DNA of 21,240 nt from Scatomorpha gallistercoris (GCA_018713005.1 DVFX01000105.1:1-21240), one strand, 5' to 3'; counted from the first letter of the stretch, positions 7,476 to 17,074 are shown. The notes: generated by a model not told the origin, from the letters alone. Program-made: numbers and translations.

Positions 7476-8257
7476 CAGTTAATCGTCTCCTGCCATCCGG
7501 TCAGCTTCTTTTCAAGGAAGCGAATGCCTTTTTCGAGTAGAATTCCGATGATGCCCAGCACTATGACGTAGGCGAGCATGGGCGCGTTCTCAAAGTTGGA
7601 GCTCAGAGCGCGGATACGCATGCCGAGGCCGGCGACGGAGCCCGCGCTCTCGGCGGCGATGATGGTGGTCAGCGCGACGGAGGCGCCGAGGCGGATAGCC
7701 GTAAGTATGAAGGGGAGCGTGGCCGGGGCGAGGACGCGGACAAAGATGTCGCGGTTCTTGGCGCCGAGGACGCGCGCGGCCTTGATGAGGGTCTCGTCGA
7801 CGTTTATGACGCCCTGGTAGATAGTCACGCACATGATGAGGAAGCAGGCGATGGTGATGGTCGTCACCTGGGCGGGGCGGCCGATACCGGCGCAGGCGAC
7901 CAGCAGCGGGACGTAAGCCAGGGGCGGGATGTTGCGGATGAACTGAATCCAGGGGTTGATGATGTTTCGGACCGGCAGATACCAGGCCATCAGTATGGCG
8001 ACGGGCAGCGCTATGACGAAGCCCAGGCCGTAGCCCAGCGCAACGGAGATAAGGCTGCTGGAAAGGTCATCCCAAAAGACGCCGCGCTCTACCATGGTTA
8101 TGAGGCCGTTGATAGTTGCGGGCGCGAACGGGAACGCGCGGCTTGTACTGGGCAGGATGCTCAGTATGTACCAGACCACCAAAGCTGCCACGAAGGACAG
8201 GATCACCCATGCCCAGCCGGGTATTTTGCTGGCCCAGGAGTTTTTGTTGTTTCTCAA
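7475..8257 (-). CDS. ABC transporter permease (SsuC/TauC-like), TTG start
   Basis: A 260-residue membrane subunit of the importer. About six hydrophobic segments are visible (near 16-36, 67-91, 111-125, 131-148, 178-200 and 228-243). The cytoplasmic EAA loop at about 158-190 (AARVLGA ... LPFILTAIRL) contacts the ATPase. The first codon is TTG at 8257. It is preceded by AAAGGGGAG at good spacing, and no suitable ATG or GTG lies nearby, so I accept it. As first gene of the operon it sits just behind a promoter region with dyad symmetry. The gene order permease-ATPase-binding protein, and a single permease gene, imply a homodimeric channel. Confidence 0.92.
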   Translation of the reverse strand: MRNNKNSWASKIPGWAWVILSFVAALVVWYILSILPSTSRAFPFAPATINGLITMVERGVFWDDLSSSLISVALGYGLGFVIALPVAILMAWYLPVRNIINPWIQFIRNIPPLAYVPLLVACAGIGRPAQVTTITIACFLIMCVTIYQGVINVDETLIKAARVLGAKNRDIFVRVLAPATLPFILTAIRLGASVALTTIIAAESAGSVAGLGMRIRALSSNFENAPMLAYVIVLGIIGILLEKGIRFLEKKLTGWQETIN

Positions 8258-8276
8258 CTCCGTTCTCCCCTTTCAG

Positions 8277-8313
8277 AGAATTATACAATTCAAGTTGATA
8301 CCAGTATAATTCT
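8277..8313. repeat. Perfect 10-bp inverted repeat in the transporter promoter region
   Basis: Arms AGAATTATAC (8277-8286) and GTATAATTCT (8304-8313) are exact inverse complements separated by 17 bp. Read on the minus strand, the arms contain TATACT and TATAAT, so each could be a -10 box for the transporter operon. The geometry suits a dimeric repressor operator or an mRNA hairpin. No regulator gene is adjacent. Confidence 0.6.
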
Positions 8314-8330
8314 TTTATTGGTTTTTTAAA
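8280..8330 (-). promoter_or_regulatory. Candidate promoter(s) of the ABC transporter operon
   Basis: On the minus strand, TTTAAA (8330-8325) lies 16 nt before TATACT (8308-8303). A second, better -10 box, TATAAT (8285-8280), lies nearer the gene but without a good -35 at 17 nt. Either would place transcription starts between about 8296 and 8273. Which is used cannot be told from sequence. Confidence 0.4.
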
Positions 8331-8332
8331 GG

Positions 8333-8347
8333 ATGAAGTTTCTTCAT
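8333..8347. repeat. ATGAAG-N3-CTTCAT dyad upstream of the transporter promoter
   Basis: A 15-bp dyad with perfect 6-bp arms and a TTT spacer, located just upstream of the candidate -35 box. The placement suits a transcription-factor site. The arms are short, so chance cannot be excluded. Confidence 0.35.
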
Positions 8348-8431
8348 ACCCTATTGCGTGACCCGTCTTGCCCGTTTGTAACATTTCTGAAACAATTTCT
8401 TTATATTTTTGCCTTTATACAGGAAAACAGC

Positions 8432-8474
8432 GAAAAAACATACACTGCCCGCCCCTGTCGGGCGGGCAGTGTAT
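8432..8474 (-). terminator. Rho-independent terminator of lysA
   Basis: A perfect 15-bp stem (arms 8440-8454 and 8460-8474, CTGTC loop on the plus strand), followed on the minus strand by GTTTTTTCG. It starts 20 nt after the lysA stop. This is a textbook intrinsic terminator and shows that lysA is not co-transcribed with the downstream transporter genes. Confidence 0.92.
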
Positions 8475-8493
8475 GCGCGCTTTTATCACGGTT

Positions 8494-9744
8494 TCAGAAC
8501 TTCAGTGTGGCGAAATAGTCCTCCGGCGTCTCCGCGCGGCGTATGAGCTCGGCGGCGCCGTCGGCATTCAGCAGCACCTCGGCGCTCCTCAGGCGGCCGT
8601 TGTAGTTGTAACCCATGGCGCGGCCGTGAGCGCCGGTGTCGTGTATGACCAGCGTGTCGCCTATCTCCACCTTGGGCAGCATGCGGTCGACGGCGAACTT
8701 GTCGTTGTTCTCGCAGAGCGAGCCGGTCACGTCGTAGAGGTGGTCGCACTCGGCGTCCTCCTTGCCCGCGACGGTGATGTGGTGGTAGGCGCCGTACATA
8801 GCCGGGCGCATGAGGTCGCAGGCCGAGGCGTCCACGCCTATATAATCCTTATAGATTTTCTTCTCGTGCAGCACCTTCGTCACGAGGCAGCCGTAGGGCG
8901 CGAGCATGAAGCGGCCCATTTCGGTGTAAATCTTCACGTCGCCCATGCCCTCGGGGACGAGTATGTCCTCATAGGCGCGCTTTACGCCTTCGCCGATGGT
9001 CATGATGTCGGGCATGGGCTCGCCGGGACGGTACGGTATGCCAACGCCGCCGGAGAGGTTGATGAACGCGACGTGCGCGCCCGTCTCGCGGTGCAGCTCG
9101 ACAGCCAGGCGGAAAAGCTGCGCGGCCAGCTCCGGGTAGTAGGCCTCGCTGGTGGTGTTTGAAGCGAGGAAAGCGTGGATGCCGAGGTGCTTCACCCCGC
9201 GCTGCATGAGCATGCGGAAGGCCTCGGAAATCTGCTCTCGGGTCATGCCGTACTTGGCCTCGCCGGGGTTGTCCATGATGCGGTTGGCGATAGAGAACTT
9301 GCCGCCGGGGTTGTAGCGGCAGCACATAGTCTCCGGGTACTCTCCCACGCACACGTCGTAGAAGGGGATGTGGCTGATGTCGTCGAAGTTTATGATGGCG
9401 CCGAGCCTGTGCGCGAGGACGAACTCCTCGGCGGGCGTGTCGTTCGACGAGAACATAATCTCCTCGCCGGATATGCCGAGCTTCTCGCAGAGCATTAGCT
9501 CAGTGAGGCTGGAGCAGTCCATGCCGCAGCCCTCGGCGCGCAGCAGCTTCATTATGGCCGGCGTCGGCGTGGCTTTTACGGCGAAATACTCCCTGTAGCC
9601 CCCGTTCCAGGCGAAGGCGGCGTTGACTCTTCGCGCGTTCTCCGTGATGCCGGCGGCGTCATAGAGGTGAAAAGGCGTCGGAAATTGCCCGCAAATTTCG
9701 CCCAACTTGGCGGCGCTTACAAAAGGCATCTTTGTATTTCGCAT
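8494..9744 (-). CDS. lysA: Diaminopimelate decarboxylase
   Basis: A 416-residue PLP-dependent fold-III decarboxylase, the last step of lysine biosynthesis (meso-diaminopimelate to L-lysine). The PLP lysine is Lys57 in FAVKATP. His190 lies in GIHAF, the Gly-rich phosphate loop is SGGVG (231-235), CENND around Cys344 is the family's active-site Cys from the second subunit, and the C-terminal GYNYNGRLRSAEVLL segment is typical of LysA. The open frame extends 28 codons upstream, but the start at 9744 is preferred because GGGGGT lies about 7 nt before it and the promoter is further upstream. It is single-gene by context, with its own promoter and terminator, and is divergent from glgB. Related decarboxylases (ornithine, carboxynorspermidine) are less likely given the CENND and C-terminal motifs. 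Confidence 0.87.
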   Translation of the reverse strand: MRNTKMPFVSAAKLGEICGQFPTPFHLYDAAGITENARRVNAAFAWNGGYREYFAVKATPTPAIMKLLRAEGCGMDCSSLTELMLCEKLGISGEEIMFSSNDTPAEEFVLAHRLGAIINFDDISHIPFYDVCVGEYPETMCCRYNPGGKFSIANRIMDNPGEAKYGMTREQISEAFRMLMQRGVKHLGIHAFLASNTTSEAYYPELAAQLFRLAVELHRETGAHVAFINLSGGVGIPYRPGEPMPDIMTIGEGVKRAYEDILVPEGMGDVKIYTEMGRFMLAPYGCLVTKVLHEKKIYKDYIGVDASACDLMRPAMYGAYHHITVAGKEDAECDHLYDVTGSLCENNDKFAVDRMLPKVEIGDTLVIHDTGAHGRAMGYNYNGRLRSAEVLLNADGAAELIRRAETPEDYFATLKF

Positions 9745-9792
9745 ATTTTGACCCCCAAAATCAGAAATTTGGCAGTTGCAAACCATATTTTT

Positions 9793-9821
9793 ATTATAAT
9801 ATAATGAAATAACTAAGTCAA
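9793..9821 (-). promoter_or_regulatory. Strong sigma-A promoter of lysA
   Basis: TTGACT (9821-9816) and TATAAT (9798-9793) on the minus strand with a 17-nt AT-rich spacer, one mismatch from full consensus. The leader would be about 40 nt, too short for a lysine riboswitch. Confidence 0.8.
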
Positions 9822-9844
9822 AACACAATCAGCAAAAAAATACT

Positions 9845-9872
9845 TTGATTCGTGCTGGAAAAAATGTATAAT
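9845..9872 (+). promoter_or_regulatory. Sigma-A promoter of the glycogen operon
   Basis: TTGATT (9845-9850) and a perfect TATAAT (9867-9872) with a 16-nt spacer. Start of transcription is expected near 9879. The leader contains a small GGGGG/CCCCC hairpin at about 9890-9906, ahead of the AGGAGG of glgB. The lysA promoter lies back to back with it, only about 25 bp away, so the two could interfere or share regulation. Confidence 0.7.
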
Positions 9873-9927
9873 GTGTAGTAAGAGACGGAAGGGGGGCCGT
9901 ACCCCCGCCGGACGCAGGAGGTTCATT

Positions 9928-11886
<1,959 letters not shown>

Positions 11887-11922
11887 TCCCCGCCAAGCGC
11901 CAAAGCAATATCTGTTTCCAAC

Positions 11923-11950
11923 GGCCCTCCGCCCCGCGGCGGAGCGGGCC
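11923..11950 (+). promoter_or_regulatory. Intercistronic hairpin between glgB and glgA
   Basis: GGCCC-TCCGCC pairs with GGCGGA-(GC)-GGGCC around a CCGC loop, an 11-bp stem with a 2-nt bulge. No U-tract follows, so it is probably not a terminator. It may mark mRNA processing or shield one side of the transcript from decay. The whole 89-nt gap otherwise holds only the glgA ribosome binding region. Confidence 0.4.
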
Positions 11951-11975
11951 TCAACGCGAAAGGATGGATGATAAG

Positions 11976-13454
11976 ATGAAACGTGAATTCCAGCAGTCCC
12001 TGGCGGACAAGGGCCGCGACCGTCTGCCGACCGTTCTGCTCGTCAGCGCGGAATGCGCCCCCATATCCAAGACGGGCGGCCTCGCCGACGTGGTGGGCAC
12101 CCTGCCGAAGAGCCTTGCGGCCCTCGGCATAGACGCGCGCGTGATAACCCCTTACCACCGCTGTGTCAAGGACAGATACCACGACCAGGTGGAGCACATG
12201 TTCAGCTTTTCCGTCGACCTCGGCTGGCGCAGCCAGTATGTGGGCATTGAGCGCCTGGTGCTCGACGGCGTCACTATTTACCTCGTCGACAACGAGTATT
12301 ACTTCGGCGACCGCATCTACCGCGGCGGCGTGCCCGAGGGCGAGCAGTACGCCTTCTTCACCCGCGCCGTGCTCGACGCCATACCGAACCTCGGCTTCTT
12401 CCCCGACATCCTGCACTGCAACGACTGGCACACCGCAATGATACCCATGCTGCTGCGCACGCAGTACGGCTACTATGTACACGGCCGCATGAAGACCCTG
12501 CTCACCATCCACAACATAGCCTACCAGGGCAAGTTCGGATTCGAGTTCTTCCGCGACCTGCTGAGGGTCGAGGACAGGTACTTCACGCCTGAGTTCATGG
12601 AACTCAACGGCTGCGGCGCTTTCCTGAAGGCCGGCTGCGTCTTTGCCGACAGGCTGAGCACGGTAAGCCCGAGCTATGCCAATGAGATTTGCACCCCGTA
12701 CTTCGGCGAGGGCCTCGAGGGCATACTCTCCGCCCGCCGCCACCAGCTCTCCGGCATAATAAACGGCATAGACACCAAGGTGTTCAACCCCTTCAGCGAC
12801 CAGCTCATACCCAAGCGCTTCGACAAGGGCCACCTCAAGGGCAAGCAGACCTGCAAGGAGTCGCTGATGTTCGACATGGGCCTCCACGCCGACATCCACA
12901 CCCCGCTCATTGCAATGGTCACCCGCATGACCCCGCAGAAGGGCTTCGATCTCATAGAGCGCGTGCTCGACGAGATGATGTACTTCGACATCTGCTTCCT
13001 GCTGCTCGGCAGCGGCGCGAAGAAGTACGAGACCTTCATGCGTGAGGCCGAGAACCGCCACCGCGGCCGTGTCTGCTCCTACATAGGCTACAATGAGGAT
13101 TTGAGCCACCGTGTCTACGCCGGCGCGGACATGCTGCTCATGCCGAGCCGCTTCGAGCCCTGCGGCCTCTCCCAGATGATAGCCATGCGCTACGGCACCC
13201 TGCCCATCGTCCGCGAGACGGGCGGCCTCAAGGACACGGTCAAGCCCTACAACCAGTACACAGGTGAGGGCAACGGCTTCTCCTTTGCCAACTACAACGC
13301 GCACGAAATGAAGGCCACGGTCGAGCGCGCGGTGAACCTCTACCGCAATGAGCCGAACACCTGGACGAACCTCATGAAGAACGCCATGAGCGAGGACTTC
13401 AGCTTTGCCCGCAGCGCGGAGGACTACGCCAGGCTGTACATAGACATGCTGTAA
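11976..13454 (+). CDS. glgA: Glycogen synthase (ADP-glucose type, GT5)
   Basis: A 492-residue bacterial glycogen synthase that extends alpha-1,4-glucan from ADP-glucose. The N-terminal nucleotide-sugar loop KTGGLADV starts at Lys32, HCNDWHT and TIHNIAYQG are typical GT5 segments, and the C-terminal EPCGLSQM motif contains the conserved catalytic Glu394, followed by ETGGLKD. Length matches the family. The ATG at 11976 is chosen because an in-frame ATG at 11964 has AGG directly abutting it with no spacing; the AAAGGA there serves 11976 at about 11 nt. It follows glgB in the same operon and is followed after 10 nt by the phosphorylase-like gene, so the three are very likely on one mRNA. Confidence 0.95.
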   Translation: MKREFQQSLADKGRDRLPTVLLVSAECAPISKTGGLADVVGTLPKSLAALGIDARVITPYHRCVKDRYHDQVEHMFSFSVDLGWRSQYVGIERLVLDGVTIYLVDNEYYFGDRIYRGGVPEGEQYAFFTRAVLDAIPNLGFFPDILHCNDWHTAMIPMLLRTQYGYYVHGRMKTLLTIHNIAYQGKFGFEFFRDLLRVEDRYFTPEFMELNGCGAFLKAGCVFADRLSTVSPSYANEICTPYFGEGLEGILSARRHQLSGIINGIDTKVFNPFSDQLIPKRFDKGHLKGKQTCKESLMFDMGLHADIHTPLIAMVTRMTPQKGFDLIERVLDEMMYFDICFLLLGSGAKKYETFMREAENRHRGRVCSYIGYNEDLSHRVYAGADMLLMPSRFEPCGLSQMIAMRYGTLPIVRETGGLKDTVKPYNQYTGEGNGFSFANYNAHEMKATVERAVNLYRNEPNTWTNLMKNAMSEDFSFARSAEDYARLYIDML

Positions 13455-13464
13455 GGCGGTGCCT

Positions 13465-14214
13465 ATGGCGGAAAAGAGACAGATAACCGTATATTTCGGC
13501 GGCGAGGCACACGAGGTGTGGACCGACAGCGGGCTTGAGGTCAGCTATACGGACCGCACCCCGGCCATCGCCGTATTAGACGCGGACACCCTGCGCGCCG
13601 AGGCCCCCGAGCCCGGCCGCAAGGGCGACGTAAAGGCCGGGTACAACGAGCTCGCGCGCTGGCGCGAGCTCGCAATGCGCCTGAACTCCGGCGCGGTCTC
13701 GCCCCTGTCGAGCGCCTACTTCCGGGCTTCTGCCGAGGTCGGCCTGGCCGTTGATGAGGCAGGCGATGACTGGACGGGCCTGAGCGCACACTATAAGTGC
13801 GTGCTTGGCGGCGGCGTGGAGAGCATCGCCCTGATAGAGATGCTGCGCCGCCTGCTCGACGAAAAGCGCGCCGCCTGGGAAGAAGCAATGGGCATAGTCT
13901 CGAGCTGCTTCACGCTCTGCATCCCCAAGATAAGGCTCGGCGCGCCCGTGCCGCTCGCCGCCGTCAAGGCCCTGCAGCCGCGCGACGCCACCCTCATCCG
14001 CGCCGTGAACGAGAAACTCTGCTCCCGCCTGTGGGACGCGTGGCCGGGCGACTGGCTGCGCATCGGCGAGAGCGCCGCCGTGCGCGACGACGAGGCCGAT
14101 TTGACCATGCTGGCCGCGGCTATGTGCTCGCATGTATACTGCACGAAGGAGGAGCTGGCAGGCCCGCTGCGCGCGCTTTATACGCTGGAACCGGCCAGAT
14201 TTAGCGAAATATGA
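13465..14214 (+). CDS. Glycogen phosphorylase core-like protein, catalytically degenerate (GT35 fragment)
   Basis: A 249-residue protein that looks like the middle of glycogen phosphorylase (roughly residues 185-425 of the about 815 in E. coli GlgP), judged by remembered GlgP/MalP sequences. Matches in order: ITVYFGG to the KVRFGG strand; DTLRAEAPEP to the NTLRLWSA segment; YFRASA to QEYFLVSS; IALIEMLRRLLDEKRAAWEEA to the helix IPEMMRLLIDEHQFSWDDA; LQPRDATLIRAVNE to LPRHLQIIFEIN; WPGD; and MCSHVY ... ARF to VSHKVN ... GRF. The active-site motifs are lost: HLNDTHP reads VLGGGVES and YTNHT reads FTLCIPK. The PLP-binding C-terminal half is absent. The ATG at 13465 has AAGGCGG upstream; a GTG two codons earlier is possible. 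It overlaps the next gene by ATGA. A non-catalytic role (glycogen or enzyme binding, regulation) is inferred. Confidence 0.72.
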   Translation: MAEKRQITVYFGGEAHEVWTDSGLEVSYTDRTPAIAVLDADTLRAEAPEPGRKGDVKAGYNELARWRELAMRLNSGAVSPLSSAYFRASAEVGLAVDEAGDDWTGLSAHYKCVLGGGVESIALIEMLRRLLDEKRAAWEEAMGIVSSCFTLCIPKIRLGAPVPLAAVKALQPRDATLIRAVNEKLCSRLWDAWPGDWLRIGESAAVRDDEADLTMLAAAMCSHVYCTKEELAGPLRALYTLEPARFSEI

Positions 14215-16211
14215 GAGTTTCCGAGCTTACCCCTCACATCACGCACGACCCCGCGCGTGAGCGCTTCCATTCCCCGCTCGGCGCCGTGCCGACCCTCTCC
14301 CCCATGCGTCTGGCCTTCTCCGACGGCCGCGCGGCGGTAAAGAGCGCAGAGCTCATCCTTTTCGGCGACGAGGGCTTCGAGCGCAGGTACGAAATGGCCC
14401 CCGAGGGCGGGGACTGGGCCGTCACAATTACGGCCCCCGAGGAGCCAGCCGCGCTCTGGTACTGCTTCCGGCTGACGCTCGCCGTCGGCGAGCTCTGGCT
14501 CTGCGCGGGCTACGCCGGGCGCTTCGGCCAGCTCATGAGCACTCGCGGCGACGGCTTCCGCCTGACGGTCTACGAGCGCGGCTTCACCACCCCTGCGTGG
14601 TTCCGCCGCAGCGTCATGTATCAGATTTTCCCTGACCGCTTCGCCCGCGACGGCAGCGACACCGCCAGGCGCGGCGTGGAGAAGCACATCGCAATGGGCC
14701 GCGTCGTCAAATACCACGAGGGCTGGGACGAAAGCGTGGACTGGCAGCCCAACAGCTCCGAGGGCTTTTACTTCCCGCTCGACTTCTTCGGCGGCACCTT
14801 CAAGGGCATAGAGGAGCGCCTCGACTACATAAAGAGCCTCGGCGTCGGCGTGATATACTTAAACCCCATCGTCGAGGCGCGCAGCAGCCACCGCTACGAC
14901 GCGGCGGACTACATGCAGCCCGACCCTATCCTCGGCTCGCTCGAGGACTTTGAGCACCTGTGCGAGAGCGCCATGGCCAGGGGCATACGCATCATGCTCG
15001 ACGGCGTCTTCTCCCACACCGGCGCGGACAGCATATACTTCAACCGCGACAACCACTACCGCAGCGACGGCGCATACAACGCCGGGCCGAAGAGCCCGTA
15101 CTACTCCTGGTACGACTTCCGCAAGTGGCCGACTGACTACCGCTGCTGGTGGAACTTCCCGGACCTGCCCGAGGTCAACGAGCACGACCCCGGTTGGGAG
15201 AAGATGGTCATAACCGGCAGCGACAGCGTCGTAAAGACCTGGCTGCGCCGAGGCGCCTCAGGCTGGAGACTCGACGTGGCCGACGAGCTGCCCGATGACA
15301 CGCTTGAGAAGATACGCTCCTCCGTGAAGGCCGAGGACCCCGACGCCGTCGTGCTCGGCGAGGTCTGGGAGGACGCGATAGTCAAATACAGCTACGGCTC
15401 GCGCCGCAAATACGCCCTGGGCAAAGCGCTAGACACCGTCATGAACTACCCCTTCAGGAGCGCGGTGCTCGATTTCCTGTGCTTCAGGAGCGACTCGCGC
15501 GCCCTGGCGGGCTTCCTAATCTCGCAGCGGCTGAACTACCCCGCGCCTATGTATTACTCGCTGATGAACCTCATATCCTCGCACGACGTGGAGAGGGCGC
15601 GTACTGCGCTCGCCACGAGGCTGGACGCGCGCAGCATGACACGCGAGCAGCAGGCCGGGTTCATAGTCGGCGACGCGCAGGATGCGCGCGGCGCGGCGAT
15701 GCACAAGCTGGCAGCCGCAATCCAGTTCTCTGTCCCCGGCGTGCCGAGCGTCTACTACGGCGATGAAACCGGCATGTCCGGCATGCTCGACCCCTTCAAC
15801 CGCGCGCCCTTCACCACGGGCAAACGCCCGCTGGTCGAGTGGTATCAGGCCCTTGGCGAGGCCAGGAACGGCCATGACGCGCTGAGCGTTGGCTCGGCGG
15901 CCTTCTCCGCCCCGCACCCGGACGTGCTCTGCGTGCTGCGCTGCGTCACCGCCGGGCTCGACGAGCTCGGCGGCAAGGCGGAAAACGGCGCGTGTCTGGC
16001 CGTCATCAACCGCTCGTCCTACGCGCAGGAGGTCGTCTGCGACCTCTGGCTCGACAACGCGGGCCTGACGGAACGCGAGCTGGAGGAGCTGCGCGGCATG
16101 GGCTTCACGAAGGCCGCATGCCTGCTCTGCGGCGAAGAGCTCCCGGTCGGCAACGGCCTGGTCAAGCTGAGCCTGGAGCCAGAGAGCGCCCACATCTACG
16201 TCCTGAGCTGA
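14211..16211 (+). CDS. GH13 neopullulanase/cyclomaltodextrinase-like alpha-glucan hydrolase
   Basis: A 666-residue GH13 enzyme without a signal peptide, so probably cytoplasmic and acting on glycogen side chains or maltodextrins. A divergent N-terminal beta domain (about 1-130) precedes the barrel, which begins WFRRSVMYQIFPDRFARDG. Conserved regions: DGVFSHTG (region I), GWRLDVADE with nucleophile Asp355, LGEVWED with acid/base Glu384, and SSHDVER with Asp459. The GGTFKGIEERLDYIKSLGV and NPIVEA stretches are typical of the neopullulanase, maltogenic amylase and amylopullulanase group. Its ATG overlaps the stop of the phosphorylase-like gene (ATGA), which indicates translational coupling. Last gene of the glycogen operon, 10 nt before a terminator. 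Debranching versus maltodextrin hydrolysis cannot be decided from sequence. Confidence 0.87.
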   Translation: MRVSELTPHITHDPARERFHSPLGAVPTLSPMRLAFSDGRAAVKSAELILFGDEGFERRYEMAPEGGDWAVTITAPEEPAALWYCFRLTLAVGELWLCAGYAGRFGQLMSTRGDGFRLTVYERGFTTPAWFRRSVMYQIFPDRFARDGSDTARRGVEKHIAMGRVVKYHEGWDESVDWQPNSSEGFYFPLDFFGGTFKGIEERLDYIKSLGVGVIYLNPIVEARSSHRYDAADYMQPDPILGSLEDFEHLCESAMARGIRIMLDGVFSHTGADSIYFNRDNHYRSDGAYNAGPKSPYYSWYDFRKWPTDYRCWWNFPDLPEVNEHDPGWEKMVITGSDSVVKTWLRRGASGWRLDVADELPDDTLEKIRSSVKAEDPDAVVLGEVWEDAIVKYSYGSRRKYALGKALDTVMNYPFRSAVLDFLCFRSDSRALAGFLISQRLNYPAPMYYSLMNLISSHDVERARTALATRLDARSMTREQQAGFIVGDAQDARGAAMHKLAAAIQFSVPGVPSVYYGDETGMSGMLDPFNRAPFTTGKRPLVEWYQALGEARNGHDALSVGSAAFSAPHPDVLCVLRCVTAGLDELGGKAENGACLAVINRSSYAQEVVCDLWLDNAGLTERELEELRGMGFTKAACLLCGEELPVGNGLVKLSLEPESAHIYVLS

Positions 16212-16220
16212 ACGCTTCTC

Positions 16221-16253
16221 ATTCCCCCGCCGCAGCGCGGGGGAATTTTATTC
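16221..16253 (+). terminator. Rho-independent terminator of the glycogen operon
   Basis: ATTCCCCCGC (16221-16230) and GCGGGGGAAT (16237-16246) form a perfect 10-bp stem with a 6-nt loop, followed by TTTATT. It lies 10 nt after the GH13 stop and only 15 nt before the ribosome binding site of the next gene. Confidence 0.9.
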
Positions 16254-16282
16254 ACGCGGCCCGGCCGCAAGGAGATGATACT

Positions 16283-16978
16283 TTGCCTGCGGAGCGCACA
16301 TATTCCGAGGTTTTGAAAAACGGCATACCCATCACGCTGCGCTTCCGCGCCGTGAAGCTCTTCCGCATAAGCGTGAAGCCCGACGGCTCCGTCGAGGCCG
16401 TCGCGCCGCGCCGTATGAGCATAGACCACGCGATGGCCCTGGCCAACGAGCGCGCGGACTGGGCCGCACAGCACCGCGAGGCCTTCCTGTCCCGCCCCAA
16501 ACGCGAATTTTCCGACGGCGAAAAGTCTCTGCTCTGGGGCGAGAGCCGAGCCCTGCGCGTACTGCCCGGTCCGGCGAACGCCGTCGTTGACGGCGGAGAG
16601 ATAATCATAACCGCCCCCGAGGACGCAGACGCAGCCTCCCGCCGCTCGGCGCTCCTGATGCTCTACCGGCGCGAGCTGGAGCGCGAGATACCGCCGCTCG
16701 TCGCAAAGTACGCCGACGCTCTGGGCGTCGCCGAGCCGGCCTGGTCGCTGCGCGACATGCGCACACGCTGGGGCAGCTGCACACCCGCGCGTGGCACCGT
16801 GAGATTTTCCCTGCTGCTGGCGGCAAAGCCGCGCGAGTGTCTCGAGTATGTCGTGGCGCACGAGCTCACTCACCTGCGGGTTCACGGCCACGGCGCGGAT
16901 TTCCACGCGCTGCTGCGCAGCGTCTGCCCCGCAGAGCGCGAGGCCTCGGCCCAGCTCCGCGCCCAGCCACCCATTTGA
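16283..16978 (+). CDS. YgjP/SprT-like zinc metallopeptidase domain protein, TTG start
   Basis: A 231-residue protein of the YgjP-like metallopeptidase family (formerly DUF45). The zinc site is clear: HELTH at 193-197 with a third ligand, His203, in the HELxHLxxxxHxxxF pattern. The preceding TRWGSCT motif and YVVAHE are also family hallmarks. The biological substrate of the family is poorly defined. The start is a TTG at 16283 with AAGGAG 8 nt upstream; the frame is open well upstream, but that overlaps the GH13 gene and terminator, and a closer ATG (16275) is out of frame. There is hardly room for a promoter between the terminator and this gene, so expression may need read-through or a promoter inside the terminator region. 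Confidence 0.85.
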   Translation: MPAERTYSEVLKNGIPITLRFRAVKLFRISVKPDGSVEAVAPRRMSIDHAMALANERADWAAQHREAFLSRPKREFSDGEKSLLWGESRALRVLPGPANAVVDGGEIIITAPEDADAASRRSALLMLYRRELEREIPPLVAKYADALGVAEPAWSLRDMRTRWGSCTPARGTVRFSLLLAAKPRECLEYVVAHELTHLRVHGHGADFHALLRSVCPAEREASAQLRAQPPI

Positions 16979-17049
16979 CGGTCTGCGCAAACTCGTCCCG
17001 CGTACAGGACCCGCTTTGAAGGCTGCGGGATTTATCAGGTAAAATTAGA

Positions 17050-17074
17050 CCGGCCCATTTGGGCCGGCCTTTTC
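17050..17074. terminator. Hairpin terminator between convergent metallopeptidase and noc genes
   Basis: CCGGCCC (17050-17056) and GGGCCGG (17061-17067) form a 7-bp stem with an ATTT loop. CCTTTTCCC follows on the plus strand and TCTAATTTTA on the minus strand. It may serve both converging genes. The rest of the gap 16979-17103 shows nothing else. Confidence 0.6.

Noticed and set aside
8067..8384. Possible small protein overlapping the permease 5' end on the minus strand
   Set aside because: It overlaps the permease out of frame and runs through the promoter region. No domain and no good ribosome binding site were seen.
9745..9792. Lysine riboswitch or T-box upstream of lysA
   Set aside because: The strong promoter leaves a leader of only about 40 nt, too short for either element.
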